From: Winogradskya humida
Lineage (GTDB): Bacteria; Actinomycetota; Actinomycetes; Mycobacteriales; Micromonosporaceae
Assembly: GCF_016862215.1 (NCBI RefSeq)
Contig: NZ_BOMN01000112.1
Location: 1-64,000, forward strand
DNA: 64,000 nt
Reading direction: 5' to 3'
The stretch's first letter is position 1. Each line of letters starts with the position of its first letter. The notes beneath the pieces were generated by a model, which was not told the DNA's origin, did not search any database, and was given only the letters and a program-made list of their open reading frames with translations. Below are positions 32,258 to 39,266 of this stretch, in pieces. Made by a program: the position numbers and the translations under genes.

Positions 32258-33244
32258 TCAGGAAGGTCTGGCGGGTCCGGTCGAGGCGCGGACGATGAGC
32301 TGGGCGGGCAGGACCCGGCGGATGGGCGTACGCCCGGGGTCGGTCATGGTCTCCAACAGCAGATCCACCCCGACCCGGCCGATCCGGTCCATCTCGACGG
32401 CGATCGTGGTCAGCGCGGGACTCACCAGCGCCGACAGCAGGATGCCGTCGAAGCCGATCACGCTGATGTCGCCGGGCACGGCGACGGAACGGGCATGGAA
32501 CCGGTTGAGCAGCCCCAACGCGGTCAGATCGTTGTAGGCGAGCACCGCGGTGACCGTGCTGGCGAGCACGACGTCGGCGATGGAGACGCCACCCTCCACC
32601 GTGGGCGGCACGTTCCCGACCTCGACCAGGTCGACGCCGAGCGTGCCGGCGACCGAGCGCAGCCCGCGCAGCCGTTCCCGGTTGGACCAGGAGGAACGCG
32701 GACCCGCCACGTACGCCACCCTGCGGTGGCCCAGGGCGTGCAGGTGGGTCAGCGCCTGCCGCATCCCGTCCGCGGCGTCCACGGTCACCGACGGGAACGG
32801 CCCGATCCGGCGGTTCAGCAGGACGATCGGGGTGTGCCCGGCGAACGCGCGCAGCTCGTCGTCGCTGGAGCGCGGCGAGCAGAGCAGGAACCCGTCGACC
32901 TGCTTGGCGAGGGCCCGGATCAGCATTGTCTCCACCGCCGGGTCCTCGTCGATGTCGCTGAGGAAGACCGCGTAGTCGAGCCGCCGCGCCTGGGTCTGCG
33001 CGGCCTTCACGACGCTCGCGAAGAACGGGTTGGCCAGGTCGGGCAGGACCACGCCGAGGTTGCCGGTGCGGCCGGTGCTCAGCCCCCGGGCGGCCCGGTT
33101 GGGGTAGTAACCGAGCTCGCGGACGGCCTTCTCGACCTGTTCCCGGGTCCCGGGCAGCACCGCCCCGGGGTCGGCGAGGGTCCGGCAGACCGACGACGCG
33201 GACACACCGGCGAGCCTCGCCACATCCTTGATCGTCACCGCCAC
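32258..33244 (-). CDS. LacI family transcriptional regulator
   Basis: A 328-residue repressor. The N-terminal helix-turn-helix and hinge are classic: TIKDVARLAGVSASSVCRTLADPGAVLPGTREQV...LGYYPNRAARGLSTGRTG. The rest is a periplasmic-binding-protein-like ligand domain. The GTG at 33244 follows GGGAG by 6 nt. It is the first gene of the importer-dehydratase operon, so it controls its own transcript. A palindrome with the central CpG typical of LacI operators lies 41 bp upstream. Confidence 0.95.
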   Translation of the reverse strand: MAVTIKDVARLAGVSASSVCRTLADPGAVLPGTREQVEKAVRELGYYPNRAARGLSTGRTGNLGVVLPDLANPFFASVVKAAQTQARRLDYAVFLSDIDEDPAVETMLIRALAKQVDGFLLCSPRSSDDELRAFAGHTPIVLLNRRIGPFPSVTVDAADGMRQALTHLHALGHRRVAYVAGPRSSWSNRERLRGLRSVAGTLGVDLVEVGNVPPTVEGGVSIADVVLASTVTAVLAYNDLTALGLLNRFHARSVAVPGDISVIGFDGILLSALVSPALTTIAVEMDRIGRVGVDLLLETMTDPGRTPIRRVLPAQLIVRASTGPARPS

Positions 33245-33284
33245 GCCGCACTCCCGGAAAGATCGAGATATTGACGTGAGTCAG

Positions 33285-33302
33285 TCTGGAACCGTTTCCA
33301 GA
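33285..33302. promoter_or_regulatory. LacI-type operator
   Basis: TCTGGAACCGTTTCCAGA: 7-bp arms around a central CCGT with a CG at the dyad axis, typical for LacI-family proteins. It overlaps the space downstream of a minus-strand TTGACA box (33312-33307), so binding would block transcription of the importer operon. Confidence 0.82.
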
Positions 33303-33343
33303 AGATTGTCAATGAGTGACTTTCCAGTTACATGATCGACATC

Positions 33344-33370
33344 TGTCACACCGGGAGGGGCTGCCCTGTC
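33344..33370 (+). promoter_or_regulatory. Probable ECF41-type promoter
   Basis: TGTCACA at 33344-33350, 16 bases, then TGTC at 33367-33370. ECF41 sigma factors are known to use TGTCACA with a CGTC-like -10; only the first base of the -10 differs. It lies about 60 bp before the NmrA-like gene, which converges on the ECF41 gene. Confidence 0.62.
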
Positions 33371-33428
33371 ATAGCTGGCGTCGCCGGGCGAAGGCCCCGG
33401 CAGCGCAACGGACAGAGGTGTGCAGGAC

Positions 33429-34154
33429 ATGAAGATCGCCGTACTGGGTGGCACCGGGCTCATCGGCTCGCAGGTCGTCAAGCTGCTCCACGCTCACGAG
33501 ACAGTGTCGCTGTCCCCGTCGAACGGGGTGGACCTGCTCACCGGCGAGGGTCTGGACGCCGGGCTCAAGGGCGCCGACGTCGTGGTGAACCTGACGAACT
33601 CCCCCACCTTCGACGAGGCATCGCCCGCGTTCTTCCAGGCCACGATGGACACCATGCTGGCAGCAGCGAAGCACGCAGGTGTCGGGCACGCCGTGGTCCT
33701 GTCGATCGTCGGCGTGGACCAGGTGCCGGACCTCGCGTACTACCGGGCCAAGGTCCTGCAGGAGGACATCCTCAAGGCCGGCCCGGTGCCGTACTCGATC
33801 GTCCGGGTCACGCAGTTCTACGAGTTCGTGAACGCGATCCTGTCCTGGACCACCGACGGCGACACCGTCCGGCTGCCCGCCACGCCGGTGCAGCCGATGG
33901 CGTCGGCCGACGTCGCCGCGGCGGTGGCTTCGGTGGCCTCGGGCGCGCCGTTGCAGGGCACGCGCAACTACGCGGGACCGGAGGTCTTCACGCTCGACGA
34001 ACTCGGCCGGATCGCGGTGGCCGGCTCCCGCAAGGTCGTCGTCGACCCCACCGCCGGCATGTTCGGCGCGGTGAAGGGCGACGTCCTGACCGGGCCGGCC
34101 GGCTCGGTCCTCTCGGCCACGACGTTCCGGGAGTGGCTCGCCCTCACATCGTGA
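33429..34154 (+). CDS. NmrA-like NAD(P)-binding oxidoreductase
   Basis: A 241-residue atypical SDR. The cofactor loop is MKIAVLGGTGLIGSQVVKLL; TNSPTFDE, HAVVLSIVGVDQVPDLAYYRAKVLQE (in parts VVLSIVGVDQVP and YYRAKVLQE) and the C-terminal MASADVAAAV are typical of NmrA/YtfG-like proteins, which bind NAD(P)H and reduce quinones or act as redox sensors. The ATG at 33429 gives the right N-terminus. A TGTCACA-type promoter upstream and the convergent ECF41 gene suggest that this is the sigma factor's target. The 3' ends overlap by 11 bp. Confidence 0.88.
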   Translation: MKIAVLGGTGLIGSQVVKLLHAHETVSLSPSNGVDLLTGEGLDAGLKGADVVVNLTNSPTFDEASPAFFQATMDTMLAAAKHAGVGHAVVLSIVGVDQVPDLAYYRAKVLQEDILKAGPVPYSIVRVTQFYEFVNAILSWTTDGDTVRLPATPVQPMASADVAAAVASVASGAPLQGTRNYAGPEVFTLDELGRIAVAGSRKVVVDPTAGMFGAVKGDVLTGPAGSVLSATTFREWLALTS

Positions 34155-35001
34155 GCTTCTCCGGGTTCATCAGCCACAGCACCTGATCGATCCCGTCCTC
34201 GGAAGCCACCACGGTCACCATCCCGAGCAAGGTGTCACCGCGGCGCAGGACGGCGCTGGTCTGCCCGTTCGTGGTAGCCCAGCGCACGTCCACGCCGTCC
34301 CACCACCAGCTCGAGAACGCCGCGATGTACTTCGCGACCCGCCCCGCACCGGTGACGATCCTGCGGGAGATCTGCCGCGCGCCGTTGCCGTCGGACACAC
34401 TCGCCACATCGGCCGCGAACAGCTTCTCCAACGCTTCGAGGTCACCACCGCGGGCGGCCTCCAGGAACGTCACGAGCAACTGCCGCTGCGCCTGCTCCGG
34501 CACGGGAATCTTGCGCTCCCCCGCGACGTGTTTGCGGGCCCGGCTCACCAGCTGACGGACCGCCGGCTCGGTGGACTGCACAATCTCGGCAATCTGCGGG
34601 TACGGGTAGTCGAACGCTTCCCGCAACACGTACGCGGCCCGCTCGTGAGGTGTCAGCTTCTCCATCAGCATCAGCACGGCGAGCTCCAGCGCCTCACCGC
34701 GCTCGGCGCCCAGGAACGGATCCGCGCTGGTGTCGACGGGCTCCGGCAGCCAAGGCCCTACGTACGTCTCACGCCGCGCCCGCGCCGACTGCAACTCGTT
34801 GATGGCCAGCCGGGTGGTGGTCGTCGCCAGAAACGCACCGGGATTGCGGACGACACCGCGGTCGGTCGCCTGCCACCGCAACCACACGTCCTGCACCAGA
34901 TCCTCGGCCTCACCCGCACTGCCGAGCATCCTGTACGCGATCCCGAACAGCCGCGGCCGCACGTCCATGAACAGCGTCGTCGCTTCGTCGAGATCCCCCA
35001 C
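34144..35001 (-). CDS. ECF41-group RNA polymerase sigma factor (SigJ-like)
   Basis: A 285-residue sigma factor. Region 2 is at about 8-75 (LFGIAYRMLGSAGEAEDLVQDVWLRW), region 4 at about 105-160 (LTPHERAAYVLREAFDYPYPQIAEIV), followed by a SnoaL-like C-terminal domain (about 175-285). The group-defining motifs are WLPEP at 84-88 and NPEKL at 279-283 (group NPDKL). In this group the C-terminal domain regulates the sigma factor in place of a separate anti-sigma protein, and partners are usually oxidoreductases or carboxymuconolactone decarboxylases, as here. The GTG start lies 25 bp after the upstream oxidoreductase stop, so it may be co-transcribed with the three oxidoreductase genes. Confidence 0.93.
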   Translation of the reverse strand: MGDLDEATTLFMDVRPRLFGIAYRMLGSAGEAEDLVQDVWLRWQATDRGVVRNPGAFLATTTTRLAINELQSARARRETYVGPWLPEPVDTSADPFLGAERGEALELAVLMLMEKLTPHERAAYVLREAFDYPYPQIAEIVQSTEPAVRQLVSRARKHVAGERKIPVPEQAQRQLLVTFLEAARGGDLEALEKLFAADVASVSDGNGARQISRRIVTGAGRVAKYIAAFSSWWWDGVDVRWATTNGQTSAVLRRGDTLLGMVTVVASEDGIDQVLWLMNPEKLTM

Positions 35002-35026
35002 AGCCCGACCCTATCCCGGGGATCGA

Positions 35027-35695
35027 CTACCGCGTGGCGACGGCCAGCGCCGCACGGATGGCGTCCTCACCGGCCGGCCGGCCCTTCTCGTCCGAGTACG
35101 GCCCGTACGGCGTGCCCCACACCGGCGTCCCCGTCGCCTGCCGCCAGCTGTCCGCCAGCTGTCCCGCGTCCACCACGCCGAACCCGATGGAATCGATGAA
35201 CGCGGTCACCTCGGCCTTCGCCCGAACCGAGTCCCCGGCGATCGGCAGGTACGAGCGGCCGGCCGCCCCCGCCAGGCGCCCGAGTGCCAGCAGGTGCTTG
35301 AAGTAGATGGTGTTGAACGCCTTCACGAGCGTGGCGTCCGGGATGTACCGCTGCAGCAGCTCGCTGCAGGTGAGCGAGTTGCTGTCGAGCTCGCGGATGG
35401 GCCCGTCCCGCTCCGCGCCGTAGTTGCACGTGTCGATGATCGTCTTCCCGGCCAGCGAGGCGACGGGCAGGTGGGCGAAGGCCCTGACCGGCACCGTGAC
35501 CACGACGAGGTCGCCGGCCGCCGCGGCCTCCCCGCTGGTCGCCGCGGACGCCCCGGGACCCAGTTCCGCGACCGTGTCCACGAGCGTTCCCGGACCGCGC
35601 GAGTTGCTGAGTACGACCCGATGCCCGGCGTCGACGGCGAGCCGCGCGATGGTGCTGCCGATGGCACCACTTCCGATGAGTCCCACAGTTGTCAT
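35027..35695 (-). CDS. NADPH-dependent F420 reductase-like protein
   Basis: A 222-residue Rossmann protein starting MTTVGLIGSGAIGSTIARLAVDAGHRVVLSNSR (in parts VGLIGSGAIGSTIARL and VVLSNSR), the pattern of NADP-dependent F420 oxidoreductase-type proteins, with VVVTVPVRAF and VKAFNTIYFKHLL downstream. It binds NADP(H), and the second substrate may be F420 or another small molecule. The ATG at 35695 is chosen over the upstream extension because the conserved N-terminus starts there, after GGGAG. It lies 19 bp from the epimerase-like gene in one operon. Confidence 0.87.
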   Translation of the reverse strand: MTTVGLIGSGAIGSTIARLAVDAGHRVVLSNSRGPGTLVDTVAELGPGASAATSGEAAAAGDLVVVTVPVRAFAHLPVASLAGKTIIDTCNYGAERDGPIRELDSNSLTCSELLQRYIPDATLVKAFNTIYFKHLLALGRLAGAAGRSYLPIAGDSVRAKAEVTAFIDSIGFGVVDAGQLADSWRQATGTPVWGTPYGPYSDEKGRPAGEDAIRAALAVATR

Positions 35696-35714
35696 GGTCA
35701 CAGCTCTCCCGTTG

Positions 35715-36650
35715 TCATACGAAGTAATGGCCGTTGTCCAGATCGGCGAGCAGGCCGGGCTGAGTGGGTTCCCAGCCGAGGGTCCGGCGGGTGATGAGGT
35801 TGGACGCCGGGTAGCTCTGCGTAACGACATTCGCGAGGAACCCGAAGTACGCCGGGAGCACCAGTTCGTCGACGGGAACGCTCACGGCGGGCACGCCCAG
35901 GCGGCTGCCGATGGCCTCGGCGATCTCGCGGAACGGGATGCCCTCGTCATCGACCGCGTGCCAGTATCTGCCGGCCGGTCCCCTCTCCAGGGCCAGGCGG
36001 AACAGGGAACCGAGATCGCGGGCATGCACGGCGTTCCACAGGTTCGCGCCGTCTCCGGGATAGCCGGCGAAGCCCTTCTCCTTCGCGAGCGCGATCAGTG
36101 CCGGGAGAAAACCGGCACGATCGGTCGTGTCGTGCGCGATGTTGGCGATCCGCACGACCGAGGACCGCACTCCCCGCTCGGCGAGGCCGATCACCGTGGT
36201 TTCCACGACATTACGAGCTCGCAGGGTGGCCCGGTGCTCATCATCGCTGGGAAGGGCCGGGTCCTCCTCGGTGGCCGTCCGGCCCAGAAGTCCCTGCCCG
36301 GGCGAGCCGATGCTCCCCGCCACGACCAGCGGCTTACCGGTTCCCGCCAGGGCCTCGCCATAGGCGAGCATGATCGGGACCTCCGCGGCGGCCACCGCGT
36401 GGACCCCGCCGGAGAAGAGCAGGTCCTGCCGGTGCGCGACATGCACCACGCCGTCGGAGTCCGCAGCCGCCTCCTTGAGCCCGTCGAGATCCTCGAGGTC
36501 GCCGCGACGCACCTTCGCGCCGAGCGCGGACACCGCCGCCGCAGCGGTGTCTGACCGGGCCAGACCGATGACCTCGTGCCCGGCGGCGACAAGCTCAGCA
36601 ATGATGTACGAACCGGAATGGCCGGTCCCGCCAGTGACAAAAACGCGCAT
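35715..36650 (-). CDS. NAD-dependent epimerase/dehydratase family protein
   Basis: A 311-residue extended SDR-type protein. The cofactor loop is VFVTGGTGHSGSYIIAELVAAGH; GLARSD follows; the downstream DGVVHVAHRQD and RYWHAVDDEGIPFREIAEAIG are typical of atypical SDRs that modify or detoxify small carbonyls. The classic YxxxK is not obvious, so it may be a reductase of the SDR_a5 type and not a true epimerase. It resembles the protein at 45483-46370 in overall design, including the opening and the LGW ending. It is the second gene of the LysR-linked operon. Confidence 0.87.
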   Translation of the reverse strand: MRVFVTGGTGHSGSYIIAELVAAGHEVIGLARSDTAAAAVSALGAKVRRGDLEDLDGLKEAAADSDGVVHVAHRQDLLFSGGVHAVAAAEVPIMLAYGEALAGTGKPLVVAGSIGSPGQGLLGRTATEEDPALPSDDEHRATLRARNVVETTVIGLAERGVRSSVVRIANIAHDTTDRAGFLPALIALAKEKGFAGYPGDGANLWNAVHARDLGSLFRLALERGPAGRYWHAVDDEGIPFREIAEAIGSRLGVPAVSVPVDELVLPAYFGFLANVVTQSYPASNLITRRTLGWEPTQPGLLADLDNGHYFV

Positions 36651-36681
36651 GCGACTGTCCTTAAGAATGGTGATCGTGTGG

Positions 36682-37305
36682 TCAGCCGAGAATGGTGACG
36701 CCGAGGGTGAAATTGAAATTCCCGACGCCGTGGCGGGCGAGGCTGATCATCAGCAGACCCGTCCCTTCCAGCCAGTGCGCCATGTCCAGGCCGCCGGCAT
36801 CCAGGGGGCGCAGCCCCAGGCTCTCGATGAATGCCGACACGCTCGCCTTGGCCCGTGCGTCGTCGCCGGCGTAGAGCACGTCCAGTGAGCGGCCCGGGGT
36901 CAGCGTGTGACCGAAGACGGTGTTGAACGCCTTCACGACGTGCGCGCTCGCCGGGGCGGCCCCGGCGATCTCCTGCGCGGCGGACGTGCCGTCGGGGGTG
37001 ACCAGCCCGGAGGCGTCGGCCCGGAGGGGATTGGTGATGTCGATGATGACCTTGCCGGCCAGCGCGTCCCCGTACTGCGTGACGACCGGCACCGCGCCGG
37101 CGTTCGGCACGGCGAGGATGACGATGTCGCCGGCCGGGACCGTGCCGAACGTCCCGGCCGTGGCACCGCCACCGAGCTCGGCGGCCAGGTCCTTGGCCTT
37201 CGCCGCGTCGCGACCGATGACCTCGACGGCGTTACCGCTTTCCACCGCGCGGGCACCGATGGCGCGGGCCATGCCGCCCAGGCCGATAATGCTGATGCTG
37301 CTCAT
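36682..37305 (-). CDS. NADPH-dependent F420 reductase-like protein
   Basis: A 207-residue Rossmann protein (SISIIGLGGMARAIGARAVESG, VEVIGRD, DIVILAVPNAGAV, VVKAFNTVFGHTL), paralogous to the protein at 35027-35695. It binds NADP(H); the redox partner may be F420 or a small metabolite. It is first in the minus-strand operon and divergent from the LysR gene, with AATGGC repeats between them. Confidence 0.87.
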   Translation of the reverse strand: MSSISIIGLGGMARAIGARAVESGNAVEVIGRDAAKAKDLAAELGGGATAGTFGTVPAGDIVILAVPNAGAVPVVTQYGDALAGKVIIDITNPLRADASGLVTPDGTSAAQEIAGAAPASAHVVKAFNTVFGHTLTPGRSLDVLYAGDDARAKASVSAFIESLGLRPLDAGGLDMAHWLEGTGLLMISLARHGVGNFNFTLGVTILG

Positions 37306-37329
37306 TGACGTTCCCGCTTTCTGACGCTG

Positions 37330-37368
37330 AATGGCGCTTCACGTCACGGTGCCATTGCGTCGAATGGC
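37330..37368. promoter_or_regulatory. AATGGC/GCCATT repeats, probable LysR site
   Basis: AATGGC at 37330-37335, GCCATT at 37351-37356 and AATGGC at 37363-37368 form two overlapping inverted repeats (spacers 15 and 6 bp). They lie in the 124-bp gap between the divergent oxidoreductase operon and the LysR gene, the expected site for LysR recognition and activation boxes. Confidence 0.6.
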
Positions 37369-37429
37369 TGTCCAAGACCTCTTTCGGTCGCTGCGATACC
37401 CTTGGGGCATCGCCGGACCGGGAGGCCCC

Positions 37430-38389
37430 ATGGATCTGGACCTGCGCAAGCTGCGTTACTTCGCCGCCGTCGCCGACAAGCTGCACTTCGGCCGCGCCGC
37501 CGAGGAGCTGCACATCGCGCAGCCGGTGCTCAGCCGGCAGATCCGCGCCCTGGAGCACGACCTCGGCACCCCGTTGCTGACCAGGGACAGCCACGGCGTG
37601 GCGCTCACCGACGCCGGCCGGCAGCTGCTGAGCGACGCCGGACCGCTGCTGGCCTCCGCGCACGCGGTCCGGCACCGGGTGGCCGTGGCCGCGCGGGGCA
37701 ACCGGCGGCTGATGGTCGGCTTCCGGGCGGGCATCACGGTCACCGCCGCGGTGCGGGAGTTCGCCACCCGGCACCCGGACGTGCTCGTGGACGTGCAGCG
37801 GATCGAAGGCGACGACCAGGCCACGATGCTGCTCGACGGCCGCATCGACATCGGCTTCGTGCGGCTGCCCATCGACGAGACCGGCCTGCGCGTCATCCCG
37901 CTGTACACCGAGCCGCGCGTCGCGGTGCTGCCCGCCGGCCACCGGTTCGCCGGCAAGGAGCAGATCACCGAGGCGGACCTGGCCGGCGAACCGCTGCTCT
38001 GGCACGCCGACCCCGGCACGCAGCCCACCAGGCGCCCGCACCCCAACGCCGGCTACCTCGTGCGCGGGGTGGACGAGACCCTCGAGCACGTCGCGGCCGG
38101 CCGGGGCATCTCGTTCCTGGCCCGCTCGGCGACCGTGTTCCACTCACATCCCGAGGTCAGCTACGTGCCGGTCCCGGACATGGCACCCGAGCAGGTGTGC
38201 CTCGCGGTCGCGGCATCACGCTCCTCGCCGATGATCGACGACTTCCTCGCGGCGGCCAGGGCAACGGCCGAGATCACGGCAGAATGCGGAAACTACGAGA
38301 TGTGGCAGCTCGGTGGCGAGACCGCTGCCGGCGCCACTGTGGCACCCGTCTCGCGGCGGGTGGCCGCCCACGACGAGCAACCCGGCTGA
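37430..38389 (+). CDS. LysR family transcriptional regulator
   Basis: A 319-residue regulator. The N-terminal winged helix is DLRKLRYFAAVADKLHFGRAAEELHIAQPVLSRQIRALEHDLG (in parts LRYFAAVADKLHFGRAAEEL and AQPVLSRQIRALEHDLG). The C-terminal part is the two-lobed effector domain (MVGFRAGITVTAAVREF, RIDIGFVRLPIDETGL). GGGAGG lies 4 nt before the ATG. It is divergent from three oxidoreductase genes and probably activates them in response to a small ligand. Longer upstream starts in the same frame lack a ribosome-binding site. Confidence 0.93.
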   Translation: MDLDLRKLRYFAAVADKLHFGRAAEELHIAQPVLSRQIRALEHDLGTPLLTRDSHGVALTDAGRQLLSDAGPLLASAHAVRHRVAVAARGNRRLMVGFRAGITVTAAVREFATRHPDVLVDVQRIEGDDQATMLLDGRIDIGFVRLPIDETGLRVIPLYTEPRVAVLPAGHRFAGKEQITEADLAGEPLLWHADPGTQPTRRPHPNAGYLVRGVDETLEHVAAGRGISFLARSATVFHSHPEVSYVPVPDMAPEQVCLAVAASRSSPMIDDFLAAARATAEITAECGNYEMWQLGGETAAGATVAPVSRRVAAHDEQPG

Positions 38390-38405
38390 TGGCACGGTCT
38401 GCGGC

Positions 38406-38957
38406 ATGGACCTGACCGTGATCCTCGGCCCGATGAAGGGCGGCAAGTCGCTCGAGATGATCAGCCTGCTGTCCCCGCTGCAGCACGCCGGCATCCCGCA
38501 CTGCATCTACCAGTCGGCCCGCCACGGCCGCGACACCGCGGTGACCTCCCGCTCCGGAGGCAGCCTCCAGACGGTCAAGGTCACCACCCTCGCAGGCGCC
38601 GCGGCCACCGACGTCGAGGTCATCGGCGTCGACGAGATCCACATGTTCACCGTTTCCGACATCGCCGAGCTCGGCCGAGCCGTCCTGCAGGGCATCAAGG
38701 TCGTCGTCGCCGGCATCGACCTCGACCACCGCGGCGCGCTCTTCGCCCCGGTCCAGGCACTCTTCGAGCTAGCCCCGGAGAAGGTCATCTACCGCCGCGC
38801 CGTCTGCGACGTCTGCCGCTCCCTCGACGCCACCCACACCCAGGTCCTCGAACACGGCAAACCCATGATCCGCGAACTCGCCCCCTCCACCGCCCTCCCC
38901 GACGACGGCACCTACACCTACGAGGCCCGCTGCCGCCGCTGCGTCGTCCTCCCCTGA
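38406..38957 (+). CDS. tdk: Thymidine kinase (type II, zinc-containing)
   Basis: A 183-residue TK1-like enzyme that phosphorylates thymidine with ATP in pyrimidine salvage. The P-loop is GPMKGGKS (8-15), the catalytic acid is in VDEIHMF (E77), and a structural zinc site is formed by C134-x2-C137 and C176-x2-C179. The length is typical. ATG at 38406 is the only start giving the family N-terminus (MDLTVILGPMKGGKS). It begins 16 bp after the LysR stop. Confidence 0.9.
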   Translation: MDLTVILGPMKGGKSLEMISLLSPLQHAGIPHCIYQSARHGRDTAVTSRSGGSLQTVKVTTLAGAAATDVEVIGVDEIHMFTVSDIAELGRAVLQGIKVVVAGIDLDHRGALFAPVQALFELAPEKVIYRRAVCDVCRSLDATHTQVLEHGKPMIRELAPSTALPDDGTYTYEARCRRCVVLP

Positions 38958-38964
38958 CCGCCTT

Positions 38965-39178
38965 TCACGGCCTGGTCTCGAGCCACCGGGCGTGGATGTC
39001 CTGGTAGCGAACCGGATCAACGGCCGCCGGGTCGTCCAGCAGGGTGATCAGCACGGCATCGCCCGGTGGCGTTGAGGCGCTGGGCTGCAGCGAGCCACAG
39101 GGCGGTCAGGCGCGCGTGCAGCTCCCGGAACGCGTCTGCCTCCGGGACGTGCGGTTCCCAGGTCCAGTCTGATCCCAC
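38965..39178 (-). pseudogene. Frameshifted remnant of a small hypothetical gene
   Basis: From a GTG at 39178 one frame reads VGSDWTWEPHVPEADAF, then RELHARLTALWLAAAQRL, with strong coding bias. Near 39060-39075 the sensible reading moves by one base into another frame: PPGDAVLITLLDDPAAVDP, then VRYQDIHARWLE and a TGA at 38965-38967. The two halves have similar composition and together would make a protein of about 70 residues. A single-base change, or a sequencing error in the GC-rich stretch, would explain this. The protein is not recognised. It ends next to the convergent thymidine kinase gene. Confidence 0.5.
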
Positions 39179-39266
39179 GCCGGCATCGTGCCGAATCGCC
39201 GGCGCGGGGGCAAGGCGGTTCCGATACGGTCTCCGGACCGATCGGACGGACCTGGAGGGGCAGGCG

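Noticed and set aside
31572..33251. A 559-codon minus-strand frame over LacI and lipoprotein genes
   Set aside because: It is out of frame with both well-supported genes and highly Arg-rich.
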